In this document: one piece after another, positions 1 to 9,513 of the stretch
How the letters are laid out: each line of letters starts with the position of its first letter
How positions within the stretch are numbered: position 1 is the first letter of the stretch
Assembly: GCA_002254605.1 (NCBI GenBank)
Contig: NKPV01000004.1
Span: 1-54,222 of the forward strand
Reading direction: 5' to 3'
Origin: Armatimonadetes bacterium JP3_11
GTDB taxonomy: Bacteria; Armatimonadota; Fimbriimonadia; Fimbriimonadales; GBS-DC
DNA: 54,222 nt
Notes under the pieces: model-generated
Database searches by the model: none
What the model was told of the DNA's origin: nothing
The model's input: only the letters and a program-made list of their open reading frames with translations
Made by a program: the position numbers and the translations under genes

Positions 1-770
1 GCGGCGTCCTCGTGTTCGATGGACAGCACGCCGTTGTAGCCGACGCGACGCAACGCGCCGATATACTCTCCCCAGCGCACGCTGCCCAACCCCGGAATGA
101 CATACCGCCACCATCCGCTGCCCTGATTCCCCACATATTCCAGCCGCGCCCGCATGACTTCTGTATCTTTTGCGTGGGTATGAAAAATACGCGAGCCGAA
201 CAGGAACACCGCGTTGATGTAATCGATCTGCTGCCACAGCAGGTGCGACGGGTCAAAGTTCAGCCCGAAGTTTGCGTGCGGCACCACTTCAAACAGCCGT
301 TGCCAGTGGTCTAACGCCTGAATGTTGGTGGCGAACCAGTTCTCCAGGGCGATGTTGATGCCTTTCTCGCCGGCGTACTCGCACAAAGGATGAAACACGG
401 CGGCGCAGTCCTCCTCGATGGTTTGCATCTTGCTTTTACCCGGTACGGGATGCCCCGCCAGGGTGCAGACAACATCCACCCCCAGCGCGTGGGCGATGTC
501 GATGGCTTTGCGCACGCCGTCGTTGTTGCGCTGGCGCTCTTTCGGGTCGGGGTGTGTGTTATTCGTATAAAACGCGACGGCAGACAGCCTGACGCCTGTT
601 TTCTCCATCAGGCGTTTGAGCGTGTCAAGGTCAGGGCTATCCAGATTCAGGTGGGGATGCCCGTAGCCACAGGCAAGCTCGAGCGTTTTGAAGCCGTGCT
701 TCTGAGCAAACTCGAAGACCTTCTCCAGCGGTTCGCCGCTAAACGGCGCCGTGAGTATTCCGACATGCAT
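1..770 (-). CDS. Sugar phosphate isomerase/epimerase (xylose isomerase-like TIM barrel), truncated at the window edge
   Basis: Not in the ORF track because it runs off the window. Reverse-strand translation from ATG at 770 reads MHVGILTAPFSGEPLEKVFEFAQKHGFKTLELACGYGHPHLNLDS...NFGLNFDPSHLLWQQIDY...GYNGVLSIEHEDA, typical of the AP-endonuclease-2-like family. Confidence 0.85.
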   Translation of the reverse strand, partial: MHVGILTAPFSGEPLEKVFEFAQKHGFKTLELACGYGHPHLNLDSPDLDTLKRLMEKTGVRLSAVAFYTNNTHPDPKERQRNNDGVRKAIDIAHALGVDVVCTLAGHPVPGKSKMQTIEEDCAAVFHPLCEYAGEKGINIALENWFATNIQALDHWQRLFEVVPHANFGLNFDPSHLLWQQIDYINAVFLFGSRIFHTHAKDTEVMRARLEYVGNQGSGWWRYVIPGLGSVRWGEYIGALRRVGYNGVLSIEHEDA

Positions 771-865
771 AATAGGAGGCTATTTCGTGCTGGAGAGGGC
801 AATTCCTGCTGTTGGAGCGATCCCCCTCCCCTCCCAAGCCCGTGGGAGGAGAGGGAGGGAACGCA

Positions 866-1762
866 TCAACAACCGCTCCCGAAGTTGAACAGCACAATCA
901 GCAGGTCGGCGTCATCGACGATGCTATCGTTGTTCACATCGCCTTGACCACCTGCGTTGCCGAAGTTGAACAGCACAACCAGTAGGTCGGCGTCATCCAC
1001 GCAGCCGTCGCCGTTCACATCGCCCTCAACGCCACCGCCAATCTCGGTACCCAACACCTCAATCAAGTCGTAGCGCAGCGTACCATTGATATTGTAGGTC
1101 GCATTCGGATTGCTCGGGTAGTTTGCAGGGGTGTACTGATTGGTTGCAGGGTCGAAGATCGTCACCACGCGGAAGGCGAACTGCGCATTGTCGTTTACAT
1201 TCGCATCGCCGCTGAGGTCGATTTGTACCAGTTCGCCATAGCCATTCGGGTCAGGCTCGCTATGCCAGCGGTCGCCGACGCGCGCTTCCAGCGTGCGCAC
1301 GCGCGTCCAGTTCAAGCCGCCATCGGTGGCGTACTCCACAGCGAGGTACTTGGAGGAAGTATTGCTCCAGCGCACATCGAACTTAATAGTAATGTCCTTG
1401 TAGCCTGTGGTGGGCACCCTGACCACGATACCTGCCTGTCCGGGGTTCTGTCCCTGCGCAGGGTATCTTGTGGTCTGCAGCGCCCAGTTCGGTGGGTTGG
1501 GATGGGTCGAGTTATTCGGGTCCAGCGGGGAACCGCGGAAGCCCGAACCATTATTATTGAACCGAAACTCTGCCAACGCAATCGAGAGTTGCGCCTGCGA
1601 TGCGAACACACCTCCGTCGGGAGTCAACATCGCGATTTCGTCTAACGGGTTCGACTCGTTGAAGTTCCAGAAGACCAGTTGCGTTTGCGCCGCGCCGAAC
1701 GCAATCGCGGCGGTTGTTAAGCCCAGCGCGCCGAACGCGCGTAAGATGCGAAGTCCTTTCAT
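866..1762 (-). CDS. Secreted protein with C-terminal paired EF-hand/dockerin-like repeats
   Basis: N-terminal signal-like segment; C-terminus GDVNGDGCVDDADLLVVLFNFG...GDVNNDSIVDDADLLIVLFNFGSGC. Confidence 0.85.
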   Translation of the reverse strand: MKGLRILRAFGALGLTTAAIAFGAAQTQLVFWNFNESNPLDEIAMLTPDGGVFASQAQLSIALAEFRFNNNGSGFRGSPLDPNNSTHPNPPNWALQTTRYPAQGQNPGQAGIVVRVPTTGYKDITIKFDVRWSNTSSKYLAVEYATDGGLNWTRVRTLEARVGDRWHSEPDPNGYGELVQIDLSGDANVNDNAQFAFRVVTIFDPATNQYTPANYPSNPNATYNINGTLRYDLIEVLGTEIGGGVEGDVNGDGCVDDADLLVVLFNFGNAGGQGDVNNDSIVDDADLLIVLFNFGSGC

Positions 1763-1853
1763 ATTTTATCTCCTATAGGCAGCAGCCGCGTGAATTATGG
1801 ACGACGGCGCATTAAGGCTTTGTTAAAGCATCGCCGTTAGATGATGGATGGTG

Positions 1854-3722
1854 CTATGGAGACGCCTTCACTGGAGGTACTTGCACGCCTGCTGCACGCA
1901 GCGCTGCTAAGGTAATCATCGCTTCGCGCCGTATCGAAGCCTCTGAGTTGGTCTCTGCGATTTTGACTAACAGGTTGAGCGCGTCGGGGTCGCGTTGTGC
2001 TAACTCGCCTAAGACTTTGATACAAGCTTTCCGCACGCTGAGCGCAGGGTCGTTGAACGCCGCGCGTTCCAGCAGCTGACGCGCTTGAGGCTCATTCCAC
2101 CAACGTGCGCAGGCAGTAACCATCCGCTCGCGCACTGTGGCAGACGGCTCGCTGGGGTAAATAGAGACGAACACGGGTAGTACGCTATTTGCAGGAAGCG
2201 ACGCTAATGCTTCTGCAGCGCGAATACGAGTCGCCTCTTCGCCTTGCCGTGCGTGGCGCTCCAGCAGTGGGAGCGATTCTGCATCGCCTAACGCCCCTAA
2301 CACGGTAATCCAGAACTGCACCTGTTCCTGAGTAGATGCTGCCTGCAACTGTGCACGGCTCCAGTCTGCGATGGCGCGGTACACTTCTGATGTGGGCAAG
2401 CGTCGCGCTAAGTTGGATACACTCATCAGCAACACTTGTTTTAGGTCGCCTTCGGGGAGCGCTTTGGCGCGTTCCCAAAGCAGCTGTACCGTCTCAGGAC
2501 GAGGTGTTTTCAAAAATGCGAATTGCTGCGCCAAGCCCAGTTGCTGATTGAAATTTGTAAGGCGGTCAAACGCTTCCACCAGGGCGCGTTGCGCCTCAGG
2601 TCGCTCACCTTGGCTCAGCACGCTGATTAAGAGCCAGAAGCCATCATCATCGCGTGTGCGAGCGAGCAGGCGTTTTTGGAGTTCCGACACAAACGATGCG
2701 CCGTAAATCACCAGTCCCGCATCCAGTTTGAGACGCAACGCCGTTTGCCTGTCCGCGGGCACTGCTTCGCCCTGCTCTATCTGCGCCAACATCGCATCCA
2801 GCGATTGCAGCAGTTGCTCTTGAGTAGTATCTCCCAGCTGCGATCGCGCACGTGCAATCTCTTGTTCAGCAGGGGTGGGAGGCGCGAACAGCGTGTACCA
2901 ACGCCCCCTATACTGGCTTAGTTTCGCACGCTTCGCGCGGGCTGCTTGCTCCGAAATCGAAGTGCGGCGCTCCAGGCGGATGCTCAGCTTCAAATCGTTA
3001 CGGGAAACAGGCAGTCCCTTCAGCCCCGTGCGTTCACGCAACGTCCCAGAGATCGAGAGAATAACCCCTTCGGAATCGATGCGATATTGCAAACTGCCCA
3101 AAATCTGGTGGGTTTTGCCAATTTCTTGCTCTTCGGGTGTTAGCAAGACTTGGGCGACGGCTTTATTGATAACTTGAACGCCACTTTTTTCTGTCCGAAC
3201 GAGGCGATATCGTGCGATGATTTTGCCGCTGGGATGGAACTCTTCAGTGCGCCATTCGGTGCTTTTGGGATTGGGGCGTACGAATTGAAACGGATAGAGA
3301 ATGCTGGCTACTGCTTGTCGTTGCCAAGCTTCTGCGCCCTCTGGGGCAAAGAACTCGATAGCGCCATCGTGCGTGCGGCGAAAGTAGGCGGGCGACAACT
3401 TTTGGATTTGCTCCAATAGGTGTTTTAATTCGGGTGTGAGCTCGGTTTCTATACGCCACTGGTTCCAACTGGCTTCAAAGAGATCCTCTCCGACCGTTTG
3501 CATCACTAATTGATAGTGATAGCGCTGCGTCAAGTGCATATCGGGCGCAGCGGTGGCGGTGTTCGGCGTATCCGTTAATTGTTGAAGGGGGCTCAACCAC
3601 AGTTGCGAGACGGTTTCGCCATGCACCGTATAGTGATAGGTATCTCTCGCGAAACCACTCGCAAAGGCTAAAAGAGCGAGCAGTAGGTGCAAAATCGTTC
3701 GTGGAGGTCGCATAGCACGCAT
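1854..3722 (-). CDS. Secreted HEAT-repeat-containing protein
   Basis: Signal peptide MRAMRPPRTILHLLLALLAFASGFA; C-terminal half with HEAT-like helices (LPLLERHARQGEEATRIRAAEALASL..., LSVRKACIKVLGELAQRDPDALNLL). Start set to 3722 because the longer ORF start lies in a hairpin. Confidence 0.75.
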   Translation of the reverse strand: MRAMRPPRTILHLLLALLAFASGFARDTYHYTVHGETVSQLWLSPLQQLTDTPNTATAAPDMHLTQRYHYQLVMQTVGEDLFEASWNQWRIETELTPELKHLLEQIQKLSPAYFRRTHDGAIEFFAPEGAEAWQRQAVASILYPFQFVRPNPKSTEWRTEEFHPSGKIIARYRLVRTEKSGVQVINKAVAQVLLTPEEQEIGKTHQILGSLQYRIDSEGVILSISGTLRERTGLKGLPVSRNDLKLSIRLERRTSISEQAARAKRAKLSQYRGRWYTLFAPPTPAEQEIARARSQLGDTTQEQLLQSLDAMLAQIEQGEAVPADRQTALRLKLDAGLVIYGASFVSELQKRLLARTRDDDGFWLLISVLSQGERPEAQRALVEAFDRLTNFNQQLGLAQQFAFLKTPRPETVQLLWERAKALPEGDLKQVLLMSVSNLARRLPTSEVYRAIADWSRAQLQAASTQEQVQFWITVLGALGDAESLPLLERHARQGEEATRIRAAEALASLPANSVLPVFVSIYPSEPSATVRERMVTACARWWNEPQARQLLERAAFNDPALSVRKACIKVLGELAQRDPDALNLLVKIAETNSEASIRREAMITLAALRAAGVQVPPVKASP

Positions 3723-3743
3723 CTTTAGAACATCATAAGAATA

Positions 3744-3760
3744 GGGGGGCAAAGCCCCCC
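3744..3760. repeat. GGGGGGC-aaa-GCCCCCC hairpin between two minus-strand genes
   Basis: Perfect 7-bp stem, 3-nt loop. Confidence 0.8.
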
Positions 3761-3767
3761 ATTGCTG

Positions 3768-5099
3768 TTAGAAGCAGGTCAGGTTGATAGTGTGTGACCA
3801 GCTGCCCAACTCATGGTTCCAGCTGATGCCGTTCCAGGAGAACAGCGTGAGGTTGCCCTCAGCACAGCGCCGACCGAAGAACCAAATACACCCACGAGCA
3901 TACGCTTGCACATTACCACTGAGAGCATTCAGGTTCGCCGTCAGACGGGCGTTGAAGTTATAATCTAAACAGAGTCGCCCGTTTTGCCCACGGAAGGCGA
4001 AGTTTCCTGTGGCGGAACCGTTAAGATTCCCGTTCACAAAGGTAATGTTGCCGCGCACGCCTGCTTCCGCACTGACAATTCCGGCATTAAAGCCGATCCA
4101 TGCCTCTGCGAAGCCCGTGAGCTGCCCATAGGGACGTGCGTTGGCTTGCTGACCCAACACTTGGAGGTCAACAGAGGCAGCTAAGTTCAGGTAGCCTGCA
4201 ACACCCGCTCGTCCGTTTATGCAGATGTTAATGCCCAACACATTCACGCAACCGAGCGGTATGGTAGGACTGCGCCAATCGATGCTGGCGATTCGCCAGT
4301 CCCAACTGTCCGCGTAGCGCAAAGGAACCGTTCCTGAGCCGCTGGGACCCCATACTTGGTTGCCCAATACGCGCACACTGACATTGTAGCTATAATTGAG
4401 GTTCTGCAAATCGCTGGTGGAGGCGGATGCCGTCGCAGTGGCTTCGGCAATGTTGTTTTCAGAGCCGCCAATGCGTCCCTGCAACACGGCTTGACCGCTC
4501 ACCGTCGCCGATAACGGAGACGGGTAGCAGACCTGATAGCTCCCCGAACCGTAGAACCGTGCGCCAAAGATCGAGTTCCCGAACCAACCTGTATCGAAGG
4601 AGCGTCCATCACCCGTACACGCTGCGGGCATAAAGTCGCCGTTAGGATTTGAATCCAGCGGGTCGCCCGACAAAGGCATCTGCGCCTCCAACTCGCGCAA
4701 ACGCTGCTCGGATTCCGCAATCTCAGCCTCCAACTTCGGCGAGTAGTACTCGAACACCGTGTCTGTGCGCAGTGAGTAGCCGTGATCGTTCAGCCACTGC
4801 TCCATCGCGTTCAACTGGCGGTAGTAATCGCCCGCCTTCATCTTGACGCCGTTGACCACGATAATATCGTCGGCATTGACGGGTTTGCCCGTGTTTGGAT
4901 CTACCATCTCAAACGGGGTGAACTTAATGGGCGTACGAGGACGAAGTTCCCATGTAAGACCGAGATCCTTGACTCCCTTTTCGTGCAACACGATCTTGGA
5001 GCCATCTTTAATCGCAGGGTCGCCCTTCTGGGCATACACGACAACTGACTGCGCTATGAGCAGTGCGCTCATGCTAAGTGCAATACCGCTTCGCATCAT
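3768..5099 (-). CDS. Secreted protein of unknown function, Cys-rich C-terminal half
   Basis: Signal peptide MMRSGIALSMSALLIAQSVVVYAQ; strong Shine-Dalgarno (AAGGAGG) upstream on the minus strand; long coherent ORF. Confidence 0.8.
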   Translation of the reverse strand: MMRSGIALSMSALLIAQSVVVYAQKGDPAIKDGSKIVLHEKGVKDLGLTWELRPRTPIKFTPFEMVDPNTGKPVNADDIIVVNGVKMKAGDYYRQLNAMEQWLNDHGYSLRTDTVFEYYSPKLEAEIAESEQRLRELEAQMPLSGDPLDSNPNGDFMPAACTGDGRSFDTGWFGNSIFGARFYGSGSYQVCYPSPLSATVSGQAVLQGRIGGSENNIAEATATASASTSDLQNLNYSYNVSVRVLGNQVWGPSGSGTVPLRYADSWDWRIASIDWRSPTIPLGCVNVLGINICINGRAGVAGYLNLAASVDLQVLGQQANARPYGQLTGFAEAWIGFNAGIVSAEAGVRGNITFVNGNLNGSATGNFAFRGQNGRLCLDYNFNARLTANLNALSGNVQAYARGCIWFFGRRCAEGNLTLFSWNGISWNHELGSWSHTINLTCF

Positions 5100-5292
5100 A
5101 GGTATGACCTCCTTAAGGACCTGATGGAATTGCCTGCATTCACAGGCTGCCCCTAATTATAAGGCAAAAATACGAGTTTGTCAAGGGGGGAGTGTTAAAT
5201 TTCGGAAAAATTCCGACTTCCTGGTCATTCAGCTTGCCGAGTGTCGCCGGGGTTCGAAGTGTTTGCATTTGTAGCGGGCGCGTTTGAGGGTG

Positions 5293-5338
5293 GGTTCAAT
5301 GACCGACCTCTTGTGGGCGGTGGTCTGTAGATTGAACC
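5293..5338 (+). promoter_or_regulatory. Structured leader candidate upstream of the 5430 gene
   Basis: GGTTCAAT (5293-5300) pairs with ATTGAACC (5331-5338); inner GACCGACC / GGTGGTC pairing extends the stem. Confidence 0.45.
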
Positions 5339-5429
5339 TGCCTATCATGCTACCGACGCCCACTGCTAAACGGTCTTTTAACGCACGCTTAATGAAGAGA
5401 CAGGTACGCTCCCATCGGAGGCTGATGAA

Positions 5430-6383
5430 ATGAGAGGCTTAGCGACTTTTCTGGCGCTTACGGGATTGGCGTTGACGGCGACGGCTCAGGTGCGTATCAC
5501 GGAAGCGATGGTGAACCCCCCTGGCTCGCCCGACGCAGGACGCGAGTTTATCGAGATACAAAGCTGCCGACCCAACTTCTCCCTGCAAGGCTACTGGCTG
5601 ATTGGCATCGACGGCGAGTGGCTTTTTAATCCGGGCAACATTCATTGGGCGATTGACCTGAGCAACTACAGCACAGGTGCGAATGGCTTACTGTTGGTGC
5701 GCGACGGCGCCAGCGTGCTCCTTCCCGAACCCGCTGCCGAAACGACCGTCGTGGTGATTCCGAACGCCTTCACCGAAGCAGGGATGCAAAATGACAGCTA
5801 CACGGTGGCGCTCGTGCGCAACTTCACGGGTCGGGTAGGCGACGACATCGATACCAACGACGATGGAACCATCGACAATGTGTTATGGGAAGAGGCGGTG
5901 CAAGCCTTCGGCTGGTTGGACGGCGAGGTGGCAGCGGGTGAGTTCGACGCAGTCTATGCTGCCCAGATGAACGGTCTGGAAATTTCCACCGATTTGCGTC
6001 GGCGCGCGGACGGCTCCATTTGGGAACCCGACGCAATTCTCTTTTTCCAGAACGGCGCCGTTGTGGCTGCAGATGTGGGACGCGCTACGGGCGCAGGCGA
6101 CTTTGGACCGTTCCTAACCAGCAACTCGCAGCGTGTGAATATCGGTACGCCGCCAGCGGAGTTCGCGCGGCAGGTGACTCCGGGCAACCTGAATCCGGGA
6201 GACCGCCCTGCCGTGGCGGGTGATGTGAACTGCGACCGCTGCGTGGATGACGCCGACCTGTTGCAGGTGTTGTTCAACTTCGGCGGGAGCGATGCCAACT
6301 CGGATGTGAACAGCGACGGCGTGGTGGACGACGCCGACTTGCTGATCGTGCTGTTCAACTTCGGCGTGGGATGCGGTTCGTAA
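5430..6383 (+). CDS. Secreted protein with lamin-tail-like N-terminal domain and dockerin-like C-terminal repeats
   Basis: MRGLATFLALTGLALTATAQVRITEAMVNPPGSPDAGREFIEIQS...; C-terminus GDVNCDRCVDDADLLQVLFNFGGSDANSDVNSDGVVDDADLLIVLFNFGVGC. Confidence 0.85.
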   Translation: MRGLATFLALTGLALTATAQVRITEAMVNPPGSPDAGREFIEIQSCRPNFSLQGYWLIGIDGEWLFNPGNIHWAIDLSNYSTGANGLLLVRDGASVLLPEPAAETTVVVIPNAFTEAGMQNDSYTVALVRNFTGRVGDDIDTNDDGTIDNVLWEEAVQAFGWLDGEVAAGEFDAVYAAQMNGLEISTDLRRRADGSIWEPDAILFFQNGAVVAADVGRATGAGDFGPFLTSNSQRVNIGTPPAEFARQVTPGNLNPGDRPAVAGDVNCDRCVDDADLLQVLFNFGGSDANSDVNSDGVVDDADLLIVLFNFGVGCGS

Positions 6384-6407
6384 AACACAGAAGGTACGCC
6401 GAACACG

Positions 6408-6443
6408 CAGGAGGCGTGAGCTGCCACGCCTCCTGTTTTTTTT
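6408..6443 (+). terminator. Rho-independent terminator
   Basis: CAGGAGGCGTG-agctgc-CACGCCTCCTG (11-bp perfect stem) followed by T8. Confidence 0.95.
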
Positions 6444-6491
6444 CGTAGTTGCAGGAATCGTTTGCTGGGCTGCGAATTTGACTGTGTCAAG

Positions 6492-9473
6492 ATGCGCTTC
6501 ACGGAGCCATTGTATCTGTTGCTCCTGCCGATTTTGTGGGGCTGGGTCTGGTGGACAGGGCGGCGTCTACTGGGAGTCAGCCGTGCGCGTCGCCGTGCGA
6601 TTCTCGCCTTGCGTATGCTGCTGATCTTGCTGGTCGTGTTCGCGCTGGCAGGGTGGCAGGGTGTTGGTTCCCTGCGCCGTGTGTGTACGATTTTCGTGCT
6701 GGATCAGTCTGCCAGTATTTCGGATGCGGGGCGTCAGGCGGCGCGCGCGTATCTGCGCCAAGCCCTTCAGAACGCTCCCGACGACGCGCTTTCGGGATTG
6801 GTGGTGTTTGGCGCGGAGCCAGTGGTGGAGTGGCTCCCCGCACCGCGGAAGGACCTTGGCGCGCTGTACGCGAAACCCAACCCAGACGGCTCCGACATTG
6901 CAGGCGCGTTGCGCCTCGCAATGGCGATGTTCCCGGATGGCTATGCGCGGCGCATCGTGTTGTTGACCGACGGCAACGAGACGCACGGCGACGCCCAAGC
7001 CGCCGCGCAGGTCGCCAGTGTGGAGGGAATCCCGATCGATGTGGCGCCCCTACCAACAGGCAAATTGGGCAACGATGCGCTTATCGAAGCACTCGAAGCG
7101 CCCAGCGTCGCCAAAGTGGGCGAACCCTACACGGTACGCATCGTCGTCCAATCGCAACGCCACGCCGAAGGCAAAATCACACTCGATCGTGAAGGGACGC
7201 CTCTCAAGACGCTCCCCGTGAAACTCTCGCCAGGGGTGAACCTCATCACGACCACACTCCGCGCGGATGCGCCGGGGATGCAGCGTATCCGTGCCACCTT
7301 AGAAGCCCAGCCTGACAGCGACCCGCGCAACAATATCGGTCTCGCTCTGACTCGCGTGCAAGGCAAGCCCCATGTGCTCATCGCCGAAGGCAAGACCGGC
7401 GCCAGCGAGGCAATCGCTCGCGCCCTTCAGGCGAACTCGATTGCCGTGACGCGCGTAGGGGAAGGCAACTTCCCGACCACCCCCGAAAAACTGCTGGACT
7501 ACGACGCCATCGTGTTCAACGACTTCCCCGCCACGGCACTCAGCCCCCAGCAGATGGAGGCGATCAAAAACGCCGTGCGCGATGGAGGGGTCGGCTTCGT
7601 GATGATTGGCGGGATGCAGTCCTATCAGATGGGCGGCTACTACGGTACCCCCATCGCCGAACTGTTGCCCGTAGATTTAGACATCAAACACCGTCAAATC
7701 CAACACGCCGCCACAGTTATCCTGATCGTAGACGCTTCGGGCAGCATGAATGAACATCTCGGAACACATAAGGTGGCGCACCTTGCAGCAGAGGCGTCCA
7801 TCAAAACGCTACGGATGCTACGCCCGATGGATCGCTTCGGCGTGATTATCAGCAGTCATGGCTCGGATTGGCTGTTACCCGACTATGCCCGCACAGGATT
7901 TGACCCGTTCAGTTGCGACGGGCGTAACTTTCGAGGTTGCCACGGTCAGCGCGCCGGTCAACCGCCCAGCGCGATTTTCCCTGCGAGCGAGCGTGAGTCG
8001 ATTATTGCCGTCCTGCAAAAGGTGTACGGCACAGGCGGGGGTATTTTCGTGCGCGGCAGCTTGGAGATGGCGATGCGCGGAATGCTTACCGAACCCCCCG
8101 ACCGCGCCCGCCACATCATCATGCTCGCCGACGCCACCGATTGCGACGAGCAAGAGGGGAGCATAGAACGCGCACGCCAGCTGCGGGCGATGGGCGTGAC
8201 GCTGAGCGTCGTGGCGTTCGGTGATGGCAAAGACACAGCGTTCCTGAAACAACTGGCGCGTGTGGGCGGGGGACAGTTTTACCAGACACGCGACGCCCAC
8301 GCGCTCCCACGGCTGTTTACTGCCGATGTGAGCGCGATGACCCGCAGCACAGTCGAGGAAGGCGCGTTTATCCCCAAAGTCAACGCCTCCGACGAACGCT
8401 TGCGCGAGGTCGATTGGTCGCGCACTCCCGCACTGCTGGCGTATAACTTGGTCTCAGACCGCCCGCTGGCGCAGGTACTGATGCGCACCCACAAGGACGA
8501 CCCGTTGCTGGCGGTATGGCGCTATGGGCTGGGCACGGCGATCGCATTTACTTCGGACGCGCAGCCGCGCTGGGCGCAACGCTGGATTGGCTGGCAAGGC
8601 TATTCGGTGTTCTGGACGCAGGTGATTCGCAGCGCGATGCGCCCCAGCGCCCAGCCGAACCTGGGCTTGACCGCCACAGTGCGCAACGGACAGGCGATTG
8701 TGGAACTCCAAGCGTTCACGCCGCAAGGCGAGCCAATCAACGGACTGACGCCCCAGCTCACGGTGGGCGCGCCGTCGGGCGAGCAGCAGCAACTTACGAT
8801 GAACATGGAAGGCGCAGGGCGCTATGTGGCGCAGTTCCCCTTACGCGAGCATGGGCTTTTCACGCTCACCACGCAAGGCGATTTCGGCGCAGGGCGCGCT
8901 ACGACGCTCAGCACCGCGCTGGCGGTGCCCTATCCCTTAGAGTATCGGTTCTACCGCGAAAACCGCCCCTTACTGGAGCGCATCGCAGCGCAAACTCAGG
9001 GTCGGGTCAATCCAGAGCCTGCCCGCGCCTACGACCCCCCGCCGGCGCCCCAGCAGTTCACGCGCGATTTGTGGACGCTTGCACTCCTGCTTAGCCTGCT
9101 GCTGCTGATGGTGGATATTACTGTGCGGCGCGTAGTGATTACCCTCCCCGAAGCGGTCGCTGCGCTGTGGGGGCGGTTGCGCTGGAGGCGCGTCCCGCGC
9201 GTTGCGATAACGCAAACCGCCCAACGCTTGCAAGCCGCCAAGCAACGCGCCGCTGCGGCACGAGCCGCCCCTCACGCACGCCCTATCTCGGAGGCGCGCG
9301 CATCCGCGCCTACACCTCCGAAGGAATCGCCATCACCCCCCAGTCCAACCAGCTCGGATGCGCAACGCATGGAGGAGACGCCCAAGCAACGCGCTGCGCC
9401 CCCTGATAACCCCCATCCCCAAGAGACGCTCGACCGTCTACTCAAAACCAAGCAACGAACCCATAAACACTAA
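6492..9473 (+). CDS. Large membrane protein with two VWA-like domains flanking a glutamine-amidotransferase-like domain
   Basis: Start MRFTEPLYLLLLPILWGWVWW; VWA motifs FVLDQSASIS and ILIVDASGSMN; HVLIAEGKTGASEAIARAL...DYDAIVFNDFPA between them; C-terminal TM helix near TRDLWTLALLLSLLLLMVDI. Confidence 0.85.
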   Translation: MRFTEPLYLLLLPILWGWVWWTGRRLLGVSRARRRAILALRMLLILLVVFALAGWQGVGSLRRVCTIFVLDQSASISDAGRQAARAYLRQALQNAPDDALSGLVVFGAEPVVEWLPAPRKDLGALYAKPNPDGSDIAGALRLAMAMFPDGYARRIVLLTDGNETHGDAQAAAQVASVEGIPIDVAPLPTGKLGNDALIEALEAPSVAKVGEPYTVRIVVQSQRHAEGKITLDREGTPLKTLPVKLSPGVNLITTTLRADAPGMQRIRATLEAQPDSDPRNNIGLALTRVQGKPHVLIAEGKTGASEAIARALQANSIAVTRVGEGNFPTTPEKLLDYDAIVFNDFPATALSPQQMEAIKNAVRDGGVGFVMIGGMQSYQMGGYYGTPIAELLPVDLDIKHRQIQHAATVILIVDASGSMNEHLGTHKVAHLAAEASIKTLRMLRPMDRFGVIISSHGSDWLLPDYARTGFDPFSCDGRNFRGCHGQRAGQPPSAIFPASERESIIAVLQKVYGTGGGIFVRGSLEMAMRGMLTEPPDRARHIIMLADATDCDEQEGSIERARQLRAMGVTLSVVAFGDGKDTAFLKQLARVGGGQFYQTRDAHALPRLFTADVSAMTRSTVEEGAFIPKVNASDERLREVDWSRTPALLAYNLVSDRPLAQVLMRTHKDDPLLAVWRYGLGTAIAFTSDAQPRWAQRWIGWQGYSVFWTQVIRSAMRPSAQPNLGLTATVRNGQAIVELQAFTPQGEPINGLTPQLTVGAPSGEQQQLTMNMEGAGRYVAQFPLREHGLFTLTTQGDFGAGRATTLSTALAVPYPLEYRFYRENRPLLERIAAQTQGRVNPEPARAYDPPPAPQQFTRDLWTLALLLSLLLLMVDITVRRVVITLPEAVAALWGRLRWRRVPRVAITQTAQRLQAAKQRAAAARAAPHARPISEARASAPTPPKESPSPPSPTSSDAQRMEETPKQRAAPPDNPHPQETLDRLLKTKQRTHKH

Positions 9474-9513
9474 AAGGCAGCTCGGCGGGGGAATGAGTCT
9501 ACGGGGTGGAATG

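Noticed and set aside
826-866. Homopurine/homopyrimidine stretch CCCTCCCCTCCCA...TGGGAGGAGAGGG
   Set aside because: Imperfect hairpin that probably only serves as a transcript end; nothing more supported.
12-947. Plus-strand ORFs 12..314 and 390..947
   Set aside because: They lie antisense to a clear TIM-barrel isomerase gene running off the window; translations are low-complexity Arg/His/Pro-rich shadows.
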